A stretch of DNA of 64,000 nt from Saturnia japonica (Eukaryota > Arthropoda > Insecta > Lepidoptera > Saturniidae), in contig CM065318.1 of the NCBI GenBank assembly GCA_033032175.1, forward strand, positions 12,772,001 through 12,836,000, given 5' to 3'. The position numbers and the translations under genes were made by a program. The notes under the pieces were generated by a model. The model was not told the origin of the DNA. It saw only the letters and a list, made by a program, of their open reading frames with translations, and did no database searches. Positions 23,761-36,770 of this stretch are shown piece by piece. Position 1 is the first letter of the stretch, and the number at the start of each line of letters is the position of its first letter.

Positions 23761-26700
23761 CATCATTCTATTTCGTTTCCCAACACTCAGATCCATACAT
23801 TCTATTCATACAGAAAACATAGTATTATTTTAAATATTATGCATTATGCTAATTAAATCAAAAGGTTGTGCTACTTGTGAAGGAAATCGTTATCCTTCCA
23901 TCCTACTTATGCTAGTAGTGAGCACTGCTAAGATGATTTGCAATAGCTATAGAATATAAACAGTGTCTATATAGCAACTTTTAATATAATAACAATCGAA
24001 ATCATCTCATTTAAGTCCTGGCCTATTTAAATGTCAACAAACGTTAATACCCCTGTGCGAGCAGTTTATAAATAAAAATTCACCTCGATTAGCGGTCACC
24101 CATTAATCATCCGGTCCATACAGTCATAACACATCTACGCATTCTCTGATCTTAGTGCTTCACACAAATGTACTACTTTCCAAAACTTTTAAAAGATAAT
24201 TGCTTTTAAATTTGTTTATTTCTCTCTTGTGGAATAAATAGGTTTCTTTATCTCTACTAATTGTCGTACGCTCATTATATAAATAAAGGTTTCGAAGAAT
24301 TGCATCAAGCCTATATTTTAAGTGTTTTTCTTTTATCAGTCATGTTGTTATTATAAGATTATTCTTTCTTGTGCGGCATGAGCTGATAAATGATATATTA
24401 ATTAAAAATATTTGCTAATTTTATTAAAGTAAATTTTGACAATTAAAACACATTTTTCATAATCATATTATGTTCATAAAAATAATGCGAAACACTTTTA
24501 TTGTCCGCTTATATCTTCAAAATCAGAAACCACCTTTCTCAAGAGCTCTCCTCTCTTAAATCTTCCCTTTTTACATTATAATAATACTATTGTATTATTG
24601 TCTATGCATGCTATACAGACTGGCGCCCATAATGCACTTGATATGTTCACTACCACTATAACCTTAACGCACTAGTATTGTGGTATATAGGGTAATCTAT
24701 GTGCTTACCGAATTTGTCTAAATCTAATCAAACCGTAACAACTATAAGGGTAACTTGCAAAAAAATAATAAATTCAGTTTTAGCTTAAATTCAGTTTAGT
24801 TAAAAATATAGGCAACTGCCAATCTTAAACCTGATTTATCGTTTTAAATATGATTTAAAGATTTGGTTCAAGCCGCCCTAAATATAATTTATAACCCTAG
24901 AAAGGCATGTCACGTGAGTTTTAGATATTTTGATCATCTATAGTAACCGGTAGGCCAAAGTGACGACAGACCGCTGTACAAGTGTTATATAATCAAAACC
25001 ACAATAGCTCATATTTATTATTGGATTTGAGTATTTGGCTCCGTTCCATGTGATTATAATTTGTTTTCCGGAGTCTTTATCGAAAATATGATTTATATCT
25101 ACAGACTATTTAATATGATTACGTTTTGTTTGGAAAATACTTGTCACTGAATATATTTCAAGTTTAATGGAATCACATAACATATTCTAATGTGACTTTG
25201 CACATTTCATAGTACTTACTTATATTTTTGAGTTCATAATTAAGCTAAAAAGAAAGCCATCTAATAAATATCATTCATAAAACTAGAAATGAATAAAAAT
25301 AAATTGTAGTAGTCTAATATATAACCACAAATTGTTTAGATAAATAGCGCGAATATTTCCTTGGCTTGAGAAGTGAATAAAAAAGTATCAAAACTAAGCA
25401 TCAACAATAATTTTATTGCTTCCTCTACTAAAGACATATGGTCGCTTCAATTCGCAACATATCAACATTTGAATTAATGCAAAGCATTGTCTTATCAATG
25501 ATTTACACCACTTCTTTGATCAAAGTGCGAACTGCGGTCATTACATTCATTTCGCGAGAATGTTATTAATCAAACACATTTATTGCGGTCGCATTCAGAA
25601 TTAACTACCGTAGATTAAATGGGTTCTCAGAACTGGCAGCTATCAAATATTTACAACAATAAACCAGTTGAGTGCTGTGCTTCCCTGATTCTGGTCCCAC
25701 CAGAACATTATGAACCACAATAACCTCAACGTCACATTTCTGGATTGCAGCCAATGCTTTATGAGCATTTATGATTATGGCTCTGTATACACGAATAATA
25801 ATGACATTTATTACGTGGTAAAATAAAAAAATCCACGATTTGCTACATATAGTGCCGCAATTAGTAACGGATAGAGTGTCATAAGTCATAACAGATGGTG
25901 CCATCGCTTGCGCTTCTAATATTCAAATTATTAAAACAACGAAGCAATCAAAGAATTCAGGCACCAAACAAGAAAACAAGATATCTCCCGCGACGTCTGT
26001 CAAATTAGTATCAGAAACGAAAATAGCGTCATTCTAATTATTTTGATGACTCAACCGAAATACAATTAATCTTGCTGCTTCTGTGAACTGTCCGAATGAC
26101 GGACGGACGAAAATATCGTCGCATTTCGCGATAAATAAACTTGTGAGTCGAGTATCGGATTTCGATTCCATCGGTGCTGCGTGTCAAAGATTTTATACGC
26201 GTGTTGGATAACGGGTGCCAGAGCGCAGTGCCGGTTCGACGAATGGCAAAGCGCGCCGGCGCGCGTCGGTAGCTTTACCAATTCGCTGCAAACAACCTGT
26301 AAATATTTAGAACTTTTGCATTGGTTGCCAAAATGACTACTAAAAATATCTCTATCATTATTGAAAAAGAAACTTTGTATCTTAACAAGATAATTCTTTA
26401 GCATCAATAGGTCTAGTTCTTCATAGACATTTATGCTATCGTTCAATTATATAGATACGAATTGTTCAATATTTCTTCTTATAGCCAAAACTCTAATACC
26501 ATTATTAATATTCTGATTGTTACTTGGATATAAATAAAATTGATATAGTAATGAATCTTATAACAACTAATAATGATAAACTTATAACATCAAAACATAT
26601 ATTGCTTTAGTTTTCCAATATTTGTAGTGTAATCTGGCGACATTATCAATTAATATAACTAGATCTAGTCTCAGAATTTCTTCAGGCCGGAAATCAGCTG

Positions 26701-27544
26701 TCGTATCCTGATTCTTACTGGGAGATCGGCCAATGCATCTGGTATTACATTAGATCGTGTTAGCTCAACAGTGATTTGTAAAACAAGATGGGTTCAATTC
26801 ACCGAAACACTGTCCCGGTTAATTAGAATGCTTTGTAAGAATAGATTTGCCATCAACTTTCGAATCTGGTAATGTATGAATGATATGTTTACGTCCATCA
26901 TAGTTTATGTAGGTGAACTACCTAATGTTTGACAAGTACTCTTTAACATGTTTTTATTGCCTCTCCCATTTGCAAGTTTATAATTTTATATATATATTTT
27001 TAAGCATTGTGCAGTTTTGTAGTGTTTATTAACTTAATTACTAGATACGCTTCCTTATTTAATCAACGGACTTGTAGATTTAGTTTTTATTGAATTTGCA
27101 AAAGTTAGTACAACATATTGGTGTAAAAGTATTTTATAATTTAGTTATATCAAATAGGTGTTGTGTTTTTACCTAACATTAATTAATATAATTTTGAATA
27201 TCCCAGTTGTATTAAAACGACAGAAATATATTATTATCAAAATAACATCACTAAACAAAATCAAAGTATTTAGTGCATGGAAAATTCATGCAAAATGTTG
27301 AAAATTATAAATTAAGATTGCCTACAAATATAAAAATACATTGAAAACAATAATTTTACAATTGCCTTTGAACATTTTTACTTTAGCTCACCTTTTGAGA
27401 TAGGTTTATTAAACCTGTCCATTTTTAGATAATTTTATCAAGTCATACTTTTTTTCGCGCATTTAGTAGAGGGTGCGACATGATGAAAGTTAGCCTTCAA
27501 TAGCGATAATGTGAATTCATTTTAATGTCTTTTATTTTTGTTAA
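23761..27544. other. Non-coding, with GC-richer block 26080-26300
   Basis: The longest stretch with no recognised element. The block at 26080-26300 has CpG-rich words with no repeat partner. Minus-strand openings of 99 codons (25605-25904) and 126 codons (26066-26446) cover parts of it; neither shows a domain, and I read them as chance openings in less AT-rich sequence. Confidence 0.4.
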
Positions 27545-27850
27545 TTGTGTTTTTTTTTATCGTATCACGGCAAAGTGACTACACTCTACCTGATGGTGAG
27601 CACAGTGTAACCCAATAACATCGGCGACCACCGTGGGATCTGCAATCCATCGTCAGTCGCGGCTATCATGCCGGCCTGCTCAAATGACTCTTGAAGGACT
27701 CCATGTTATAGGAAGAAGGGAACATACTGGTCGGGAGACACATCCATAATTTCACAGTACGGCAAAGATAAGACGTATAAAACTCCTTTGTTCGTGCCGA
27801 GATGGAGGTTACCGTAAAGCTGTGATTGTATACATATACAATATTTTAAT
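27545..27850 (-). repeat. CR1/Zenon-like dispersed repeat, copy 1
   Basis: T-run at about 27550, then GACTACACTCTACCTGATGG, TGAGCACAGTGTAACCC and TGCCGGCCTG further on. The pattern of a T-run, then CTGATGG with a short AGTGATC or GAGCACAG word, then GCCGGCC, is shared in outline with 28635-28920 and is common at lepidopteran CR1-clade LINE 3' ends. The clade name is from memory of such repeats. Confidence 0.5.
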
Positions 27851-28611
27851 TCAGTGTGACACACTACATGATTATGTGACTAGCGGGGTTTAATTTTTGA
27901 TTTTTTTAGGCACTTCAAGTACAGATTTTTAGATTTTTTTCAGTGCTGAAAGTAAAAAACTTCTAACACCATCTCGAAAAATAAAAATCAGTATAGTAGG
28001 TTACATTTCAAATACGTTCTCATCGATGTAACATGCTTTCGCCATAATTTTGGAGAATGAGCCTAAAATTAATTTATATTATTATCATTGTCACCTAGTT
28101 ATTGGTACGCGAGATTAAATTTTAAGAGTTATTTTTGTTACGTTACACCAAATAAGTGTACATTCTTAACTGTGTACATAATTATACTTTTTTTTTAAAT
28201 GGCAGTTTTTGTACCTACCTTACAGTTATTATTATAGATGATTGTATCGTCGCAAGCTACCCTCGGCTAGTGTCAGTATGTCGTCATTCCTGTCTGGGTC
28301 GCCGTCTAGCACAACACGTCCATTGCATCATAAATCAAACGTCTCAAGAATTTGAAACGCACTGCTTTGTAGACTATTTATATTATTTGATTATTCTGTA
28401 GACCTGAAAGCGCTATATATGTCAATATGAGTTATTGTAAAAAAAAAAAAACAATACAGTTGTCTATAAAATCGCAAAAGAAATAAAAATTAAATAACAA
28501 TTTTAAAAGCACATAGCGGAAAATACCTGCTATACTACAGAAATGGTTTTAGTTTACTTTCTGGCTCTGAAAACGTTGTTCTCCTCTCTCGAGTAGTCAA
28601 TAACTCAACTA
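27851..28611. other. AT-rich non-coding stretch
   Basis: No feature recognised. The 81-codon opening at 28156-28401 shows no domain. Confidence 0.4.
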
Positions 28612-28626
28612 CAGCGCCATCTATCG
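28612..28626 (-). promoter_or_regulatory. CTCF-like motif
   Basis: The minus strand reads CGATAGATGGCGCTG, an excellent match to the insect CTCF core (AGATGGCGCT). It lies just outside the repeat at 28635. Confidence 0.35.
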
Positions 28627-28634
28627 CGTTCAGA

Positions 28635-28920
28635 GTTTTTTTTATGGTAAATGGGGCAAACGGGCAGGTGGCGCACCTGATGGAAAGTGATCACCGCCGT
28701 CCACAAACATCCGTAACACCCGAGTGCTCGCAGTTGCGTTGCCGGCCTTTTAGGGAAGAATAAGCTCACCAGGTCGCCAGGTCATAACGGCTCAGAAAGA
28801 TCTCAGGCGACAGCTGGTTCCACAGAGCTGTTGTGCGAGGCAGAAAGTGCCTTTAGAAACGCACTGTTGTGGACCGCTGGACGTCGAGGTGGTGTGGATA
28901 GCAAAGATCTACGCATAGAC
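28635..28920 (-). repeat. CR1/Zenon-like dispersed repeat, copy 2
   Basis: Begins with a T-run, then GGTGGCGCACCTGATGGAAA, GTGATCACCGCCGTCCAC, GCAGTTGCGTTGCCGGCC, GGTTCCACAGAGCTGT and GGACGTCGAGGTGGTG. This is a widespread lepidopteran repeat. The T-run-first layout places the 3' end on the left. Confidence 0.65.
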
Positions 28921-30714
28921 TTAGTATATGTAGTATATGATCGCCAGTAGCTTAAATAAGACGACAACAAAAACGAAATACATTAATTAGTGTGCGTATT
29001 ATTTTGTTGATTTTCTTTGCTAAACGAGTTACAAACTGTAACAGGTGTACATGTAAACACAATTAAACATGTCTAGTAAAAATTACATTAAACTTAAAAA
29101 CATCAAATTTTGCAAAAATAATCAGGATTTGTTTTGATAATGATTTACGTAGGCCGATACAGACCCATCATATCACATAGTACGGAAATGCTCTTGTATG
29201 CCTTTTTCTTTCTAACACAAGTTTATACTGTGCTCTTTCTCATTCGAGTTCTCGATCTATATAATGTGAAATATTATGGATCTACGAAATATAACAAGTC
29301 TTAAACATGTAAGTATTTGGTACCATAAATCTAACTCGCAACTGCCATGATTTTACTGTACTCTGACTGCTAATATACTACTCAAAAACCTTGATCAAAA
29401 TTAGTCACTGCGATCGCAATGACCGAGGGCTTGTTTCGTCTGGAACAACCGCCAAAATAATCGTAATGCGACCATAAATGGGTCAACGCAACATTGTACG
29501 ACCTCTATCGGGCCCTCTCGCACACAAGTTATTAATCAAATTTTACACCGTCGTAAACCCACGGCCAGATTAAAATCATAACTTTATGAGTTTTAGATCC
29601 GACGTTATTATTTGATATTTTTTTGCGTGAATTTCTACCGGCTACTTCGTCTGTTTGTTTTTATTTCAAAAATCTACGCTTCGTGATATTATACCTAAGC
29701 TTTGTTTGTTTTTTGTTTACTTGTTTGAATGCACTAATCTCTGGAGATAAGAGTCAGATTTGAAAAATTCTTTTAAGGTAAATTGTAGGCAATACATCTT
29801 CGCACCAAGACTGTCAGGAGCAGGCCAGAAACCATGGACATCAAGCATCTGAAAAGCTGTAGGTAAGTACAGACAGTGAGAACATAGGATACACGAGTGT
29901 GTCGGTTATGACCGTAGAACCGTGGGACATATTTTTAGGTTTAGATATTATTTATATGTATATTTATTAACAGATAGATTTAATATCAGCAACGACCTCA
30001 CTATCTCATAGTAGAGAGATAAAATAAAATAATGTATATGCCATATCATAAATCAAAGTCGACAATTACGTGATAGAGTGTGCGGGGGCGACAATACTGT
30101 GTCAGATATATTATGTGAGAGCACTAGGGTTACCGACTTTACTGTATGGATTTGCGGGACATTTGCAATCATAATGCTAGGACCTAACTGCCAAAGTGTA
30201 AGAAGGTTATGAAGACAATGTTCACTCTTTATCTTCAACGTGTGTTCACTTCTGCTTCTGCCCAAAAGTTTTAACCGAACTATAAGGCAATTAAAGGCAT
30301 CTTTCGCGGAGCGCATCCTCAAAGGGTCTAGAAACGGGACGCTCGTTCCGCAGCTCGTGAGATGGTTGGCAACCCTAGTTAACATAGTCTAGTCGTGTCA
30401 ATCTTCCAACACGTCTGTCGCACAGAGTTTTTTTCTATTTTACGTCGGAATATTTCACATTTCACGTGAGAATGCGACGTGTCGGATGCGTCGGATGAAT
30501 CTGTCACGTGTTTTGAGACGTTTTGAATTTAGATAACTATGACGTTGTACCATTTAATATTTTCTTATTTAGATTTTTTTTAATGTTTGTTATGTTCGAT
30601 CGAGGTTTCAAAAAAACTTCAAAATATATTAAGCTTATTGGTATAACCCCGACTCCACACGTTGGTGTCAACGTATGGAACCGGCCCACAAAAATCACTG
30701 GATAATTACTGTAT
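28921..30714. other. Non-coding, unrecognised
   Basis: Contains one RTE-like scrap at about 29730-29775 (TGCACTAATCTCTGGAGA, minus). A 110-codon minus opening at 30053-30385 lies in a less AT-rich block of unknown nature. No gene or RNA is supported. Confidence 0.4.
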
Positions 30715-30800
30715 ATCAGTTTATAAACAATCTGGTCAGATTGTAAATTAACGGTAGATTGTGACGTGACACTAAAATTTACAATCCTACAGTTGCCTTT
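30715..30800. repeat. Fragment of the GTCACCGG foldback family
   Basis: TTTATAAACAATCTGGTCAG, ATTGTAAATTAACGG and ACTAAAATTTACAATC match the left arm of the element at 45433-45966. The terminal GTCACCGG word is absent. Confidence 0.6.
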
Positions 30801-31440
30801 CCATAGGTTTATGAACTTTTTTTAAATGTATCTATTCATTTGTTCAGTTATATTTAAACTTTAGTATTTCTCATAACGACCATAGGTTTGTATCTATAAA
30901 TAAATTTATGATATTATAAACTCGATTAAGTGGTCGATTTTTTTAGGCATTAAATATTTTTGCTTGATTTATTTCATATCTCAAATTACGAGCAGTTGAG
31001 CTTTGTTTTCCATACGGCAATTACCTCATTTAAGTTCTGAATCGACACCTTCGAGAATGGAATTCCACACTTAATAATTCTCGTTACGGATCGAATTTAT
31101 TCATCGGGCACATATATTTTATTATTGAGTCGAAGCAAGGCTTGTTCGCCGCGGGGCCTTATAAAATTATACGAATAAATAAATGAACGATCTGGCAGTA
31201 ATTAAAATCATAACTTATTAATAATCGTTTATTAACGCTGGCGGGTTTCGCGCCCGCGCACTACGATATCTCATTATTTGTGTGTGTTCCACGGTTTCAC
31301 CCATGACACGCACACGTAATTTTTTTTCGAAAAACCGTCCACCGCTCTACCAACTTCTATTATTTTTGCCTAAAGCTTCGCATATTGTTTCACATTTGAT
31401 TCGTAGCGTGATGTTATATTATAGCTTGTAGCCTTCCTCG
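30801..31440. other. Non-coding
   Basis: AT-rich. The words GTTCCACGGTTTCACCCATG (31288) and TATAGCTTGTAGCCTTCCTC (31420) look like RTE-type scraps. Confidence 0.4.
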
Positions 31441-31600
31441 ATAAATAGGGGGCCTCAGACGGCTTTTACAGCTTCACCGTCGCTCGCCCCTAAGTCATGG
31501 TGAATCTGTAAAAGCCGTCTGAGGCTCCAGGGCCCCTATGGCTAACAGAATAGTAAGTAAGAAAAAAAAGGGCTGTAAAGGATCTTCTTTCTTTATTTAG
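31441..31600. repeat. TACAGC-core repeat fragment arranged head to head
   Basis: Arms 31452-31478 and 31499-31525 are 27-bp inverted repeats with one mismatch (GCCTCAGACGGCTTTTACAG then CTTCACC or ATTCACC), separated by 20 bp. Outside them are GGGGCC-type words and the A-rich end AAGAAAAAAAAGGG. The fold comes from two inverted pieces of the same repeat. Confidence 0.7.
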
Positions 31601-31601
31601 T

Positions 31602-32119
31602 ACTAGCTGTGCCCGTGGCTTCGCTCACGTGGACTACAGAATGCCTGCGCGAATCTTGCTCCCCCGCTCCCGGCTATTTTAAAAACAAAAATGCTTATTG
31701 TGGGTGTTCCTTAGAAGATAGATATATACCTCCCGGAATTTTTTTCGTAGGTCTTTTTAACGCCTATAATTATGTAGTACGTTAATTTGCTATATCTCTT
31801 ATGGTTTACTTAGAATAAGCCATTTAAGCGCCCTAATTGATTCACTATGACCCGCTTTTATTATTTGTGCGGAACCTTAATTCTTTTTCTAAAATAAAAG
31901 TATCCTAAGTTACTCCCTATATCATCACCAGCTGTCTATCAGTGAAAGTCCCGTCAAAATCGGTCCAACCGTTTCGGAGATTACCCAGAACAAACAGACA
32001 GACAAAATTCTTAAAAGTAGGCTTTTTGTTATAGGTATCGTATATACTTTCATATGCATTTAGTAAAAAAAACTGTTATTTTGACATTACAAACAGACCC
32101 TTCAATTTTATTAATTGTA
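31602..32119 (+). repeat. RTE-like dispersed repeat, 518 bp, copy 1
   Basis: Starts ACTAGCTGTGCCCGTGGCT, passes GACTACAGAATGCC, CTCCCGGCTATTTTAAA and CCGTCAAAATCGGTCC, and has an (ACAG) tract near 31990. It continues to TTCATATGCATTTAGTAAAA and TTTTATTAATTGTA. A closely similar 510-bp copy is at 57341-57850. The head, the CGGTCC-type segment and the ACAG tract are typical of short non-LTR elements in Lepidoptera. Confidence 0.8.
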
Positions 32120-32701
32120 TATGAGTACCTATATAAATTTTAGATTCAGCATACATATCTTTCATTAAACTATGTTGATGATTAAATGTATTTATTTGTA
32201 TCGTTATGTTCCTCATATAGAAAGTTGTAAAAAGTTTTGATTAGAGAGATGAATCGAGTTAAAAAAAGAGAAATGGAAGTCCTATGCACTATATAAATTA
32301 CGTTTCAAAAGATAAATATATTTTTTTTTTTAATTGTTCAATATTGCAAACGTAAAATTTATCTTTCAAAATAACAATAGCAGAGAAGCGAGAAGGAACC
32401 AATAAAGAGGATGATTTATATTAATAAAGTTATTTATGGCTCGCTCACAAATTGACCTCGTGACGTCATAGCCGCCTCGTGACGTAGACGAGCTTTGTGT
32501 TTAACATCACGTTACCGAATTAGTCAATAATATTTTAATAGGTTATTGTTATTAATTTATATATTATCATGCACATACCTATAATTCAAATAACTTCATC
32601 TCTACTAATATTAGTGCAATTTTGATTATTTTAGGACCTTCTCACCGAGAAGGTTCTATATTAGAATTAGAATTATAATATATGATACTTTTATACTATT
32701 T
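32120..32701. other. AT-rich non-coding stretch
   Basis: Includes a small hairpin ACCTTCTC-ACC-GAGAAGGT at about 32636-32654. No gene. Confidence 0.4.
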
Positions 32702-33219
32702 CATTTCTTTATTTTCTCGGTGACAGTTCTAATTTGATAGTTGTAGTGTTGCGACCAAAAGAGTAATGATATCGATTGCATATATTTACGACAGTGACGA
32801 TTCATCGGATTTTGATTAAAATAAATAAATAAAGATTACCTGTCGATATAATTATTTCGTTTCATTGTCGAGTACCTACCTACCTACCTACTTATTTTAC
32901 AACAGTTTCGAAATTTTTGAAGAAGTTGGCATTATCAATCCAGAATTAATACGTTTAACATATTGTAATGAAATATAATAGTAGTTAATAAATTTGTACA
33001 AAGGCAGTAGTTTAGTTTCTTACATTTTGTAAAAAAATATCGGGTCTGTTATCGTGTTACGTTTATCGATATAGCTCCATCCCTATGTTTCTCCGACTCT
33101 GGTATAACCTTGTACGTATGTAAACGTCTTATTTTTATAAATGTATGCATTATACATAATGTAAAAAAGACGCTCGTTCAAGTTTTCACAGGAGCTGTCA
33201 TCGAGAAAATAAAGAAATG
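32702..33219. mobile_element. Inverted-repeat element of 518 bp
   Basis: The arms 32702-32726 and 33195-33219 are 25 bp long and inverted with one mismatch (around TTTATTTTCTCGGTGACAG). Between them the sequence is non-coding. It contains a (CCTA)n tract at about 32875-32890. Looks like a MITE-type DNA element; target duplication not clear. Confidence 0.6.
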
Positions 33220-33381
33220 GAAATGTTATAATAGGAATAACTAGATGAATTAGCTAAGAATATGTTTGAATGGAGACACCTGGTGCATTAGATCGTTTTT
33301 TTTCATTCGAACATCAGAGAAGGAGCGATTATATTATAGAAGAGATCACTTTAAGGAGAAAACCGCCCTCTAATATTTTGT

Positions 33382-34160
33382 ACTAGCGGTGTGCCCGCGG
33401 CTCCACAGGCGTTTGTTACTACGCAATAATTATTTAAATCCCTTTATTTTTACTTATATTATTGAAAATCCATATGCCGTATCAATTGAGGAGTGGCATG
33501 TATTTCTTGTGTACAATTTTCATAAAAATCGGTTGAAAATTATTATTCCAATGTACAATTTCTAGTGCATTATTAACAATTCTTATAGCCCCTCAATTAT
33601 AGTATAATGTATGTTTCCCGTCAACAAAATTTCACCAGAATCAATTGAGAATTGATGAAAATTAAACTTATTGAATTACTTTTTTTTTAATTCTAGAAGT
33701 AATATTGACTATTCTTATAGCCCATTTATTATGAAAATAGTTAGACTTCCCGTGTATAAAATTTCATAAAAATAGGTTAAGAATTAATTAAATTTGAAAG
33801 TTATAAAAAGTCATTTTTTTACGATTCCCATAAGTGTTATTGAAAACCCTCATTACTTATTATTCATGTATATAATTGAATCAATAAAAATATTTTTTTT
33901 TACATTGTCTAAAAGTAGTAGTGAAATTTCTTATAACCTATCAACTAACCGATGATATAAGCATCCCGTGTACAAAATTTCATAAAAATCGGTCAAGCCG
34001 TTTTTGAGTTAAATCTGGACATACAAACAGACAGACAGACGGACAAAAAAAATTAATGGCATATTCGTGATCAGTATCGTTCATATAATATTCGTATCGT
34101 GAAATTTTGGAAAAATATTAAAAGTACAGACAGGACTACAGATTTATTAATATAGATAGC
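33382..34160 (+). repeat. RTE-like dispersed repeat, second family, long copy
   Basis: Starts ACTAGCGGTGTGCCCGCGG, repeats a motif near ACAATTTTCATAAAAATCGG several times, ends with TCGGTCAAGCCGTTTTTGAG, an (ACAG) tract at about 34026-34044 and a tail to TTAATATAGATA. The internal motif (GTGTACAAAATTTCATAAAAA and relatives) recurs roughly every 100-150 bp. Copy 2 is at 43140-43605. Confidence 0.7.
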
Positions 34161-34524
34161 TATATTTATTTAATACCAACAACAAAAAAAACAAAAGAAA
34201 ATCATAGATGGGTTTATCACTGTTTGTATGATATTGTCATTATATGCCTATATGAATTCAATACATTAACCGTCCCAATAAAACATCAGATATAATTAAA
34301 ATCATACCTTATTGTACCGGCCTGCGGAAAGGTTTTTTGAAAACGTGAAACTCCTTTTATTCCTTTCTTACCAAAATCATAAATATGGATAGGTTCTTCA
34401 TACAAACTTTCACCCAAGTTTTATTTTCACCACATGTGGAATAAATAACACAATGCAATAATTCACTTGTAGCAAAAATGTATAATTCAGATAACTTACA
34501 ATAGGTATATCGTTTAGGATGTAA
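34161..34524. other. AT-rich non-coding stretch
   Basis: Nothing recognised. Confidence 0.4.
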
Positions 34525-34998
34525 TATAAACACCCGCGAGCCGCGGTTTCACAGCGTCATAAAATAAAACTGTCATTATGCCGTACTCCGTAGTTAAACA
34601 TTTTAAAACACTTCAGCCAATCTTAAAAAGAATACTGGACTATCATTGAATAAGTAATTATTAGAAATACAATACATTTCTTATTAAGTATAACAATGTT
34701 AATAAACCAACAAACTTGTTAACGTTGACAACGCTGTCATTTCATAATTACTGCACATACGCATAATAAATCAACAAATCGGTTGTCGTGGAAGCTGAGA
34801 CTTCCCTCTTACATACTTTCATCTCCTATTTTTTACCCTTAAAGTTTTATTTTCGCTACAAAAAGTACCTTATGTCCTTTTCAAAGTTCCAACCTATCTC
34901 TGCACCAAAATTCATCAAAATTAGTTCAGGGGTTTAAGCATGAAAACGTAACAGACAGACAGACAGAGTTACTTTCCATTTATAATATTAGTATGGAT
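34525..34998 (+). repeat. RTE-type LINE 3' portion
   Basis: Starts near CACCCGCGAGCCGCGGTTTC. It ends with AAAATTCATCAAAATTAG, TTCAGGGGTTTAAGCATGAA, an (ACAG) tract and the terminal TTTATAATATTAGTATGGAT. That terminal word is the classic 3' end of RTE-clade elements and their short derivatives in insects. Confidence 0.75.
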
Positions 34999-36500
34999 AA
35001 CTACGTTAACGATATCCTGACGTGTAGCATCTGTGAGCGCACATTTAGCGCTAAAATTGGACACTATAGCCATATGCATGCACACCGCCGAAGCCGTAGA
35101 GATGAGTAATAGCAGAAGCAGCAAAAGGAATCAATATTAATAAAAAAAATTGGGTTTCTTATTTAATGGAACTTGGCGGACACCTTTTCAGTTGAAACCA
35201 CATATGAGTCGGCACCTCTTATCTCTACAGTTCATAGTTCCAGTAATACAAATAATATGTGAAACGCACCTACATTAAAATATAATATATTTATTTATAA
35301 TATTAAAAAACTCAAGAGAATGTTTGTTTGTTTATTTGAACGCGCCAACATAATCTACTAGTCAGATTAGGAAAATTACTTATGTGTTTTACAGCCTATT
35401 TACCGAAGAAGGTTATGGCTGTGTAATTTCACACTAAGACCCAAAAGAGCGGAGCAATAATGATGAACGTCAACCAATCTGGCAGATTATAGGAGTGTGC
35501 TTTAAATATAACAGAATAGGTACCTAATTAAAATTTTGCAATCTCACTTATTGTAATTTACGATGGTCAATGTCAAATTTCATTATTCGTTTAGTCATAT
35601 ATAGCTTATAAAGCTATCGTATCCAGTGATCTCGCTGATAACTCATCTCGTTCGCTCGTAAATCGAACTGGGAACCATAACTCGTGTGGCTTAATTACGA
35701 ATAAATAAATAAATAATTGAATGTGAGCGGCCGCGGGCCTAATCGATCGTGTTCCGAGGTGTCGGAGGTGCTAACAAGGGCCCGCCAGCGGTCCACAAGT
35801 TTGCTTTGTCGATTCAATACATCGACGGGTGAAACTTCGCTACCGGGGTCAACAGTGACAAGCGAACGATTGAATTATCGATACTTTGATCCATTCGTTT
35901 GAATCTGTACTACTGTCTGTACATCTAGGTTTTTTTCCCAAATTTCTACATACTATGGAAGGCACTGATCATGAGCATGACACATAAAATTCATCTGTCT
36001 CTTTCTACGTTAGGATTTAACCTATGAACAATTTGACTGACTTTTATGATATTTTGCACTCGGAAATCTTATCTCTTGTAATTCTCCAATTGATAGGCTA
36101 TACGAATTGTCAATAATAGGCACTCTTAGATATCGTACAAAAATCAAATATTTTTTGGTTCATTTATTATACAATCTTTAAGGTTACTTTAAGCTGATAC
36201 CATGTGGCGTGTTAATACCACACAGCGCCAGTTTTCAACCCCCCATACCTTCATTAAAAAATCTGTTAAGATAACGCGTAGCCCTGCAACTCGGTTCCTC
36301 ACGCGATTTTAAAGTTAAAACTAAGAATATCAATGCGAGTTATAACAAAAAAGAGTAAAAGGGTTTCGCCGCCGCGCCGCTACCACACTGCATTTCGAAA
36401 AATATATGTGATATGTCAAATTTTTCGGCGGCGGCGCGTCCTCAGTGCCGTCTACACAAGCCCTCAAGTAGTACAATTACAATTTATCTCAATAATATTC
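34999..36500. other. Non-coding with unique GC-richer block 35700-35890
   Basis: An (AATA)n tract at about 35700-35716 precedes a unique block with many CpGs. A scrap of the second RTE-like family (CCAATTGATAGGCTATACGA) is at about 36087. A GC-rich pair of GCCGCCGCG/GGCGGCGGCG words sits at 36369-36440. No gene; the 61-codon opening at 35717 has no recognised domain. Confidence 0.4.
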
Positions 36501-36770
36501 AATACATTTTTGGAAGATTTTTTTATACAACAAAGTTGGCTGACAAGCATAAATAATAAGCGGATGCCGTTGCCCTATACGCTTTAATACCATATAGGTA
36601 TTACTAGAGCCTTGCTGAACTTGAAAGAAATTACTGTGCCTTACCTCTTTTTTTAATTCCAACCCCCCCCCCACAAGAATGTCTGGAAACTATACTTACC
36701 GCAGAAATACAACAGGTTATTTTATTTGAATACATCCAAAGAAATTTCTCTGTACCCTACCTCTCTTAAT
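36501..36770. repeat. Dispersed repeat with ACAACAAAGTTGGC core, copy 2
   Basis: Shares TTTTTTATACAACAAAGTTGGC-type words, CTGGAAACTATACTTACCGC and AAAGAAATTTCTCTGTACC with 6870-7195. A run of 9 C at about 36663 lies inside. Confidence 0.6.

Noticed and set aside
26066..26446. 126-codon minus-strand opening
   Set aside because: No recognisable domain, and it covers a mix of AT-rich and CpG-containing DNA. No splice or homology support.
30053..30385. 110-codon minus-strand opening
   Set aside because: Starts in a less AT-rich block of probable repeat origin, without domain or motif.
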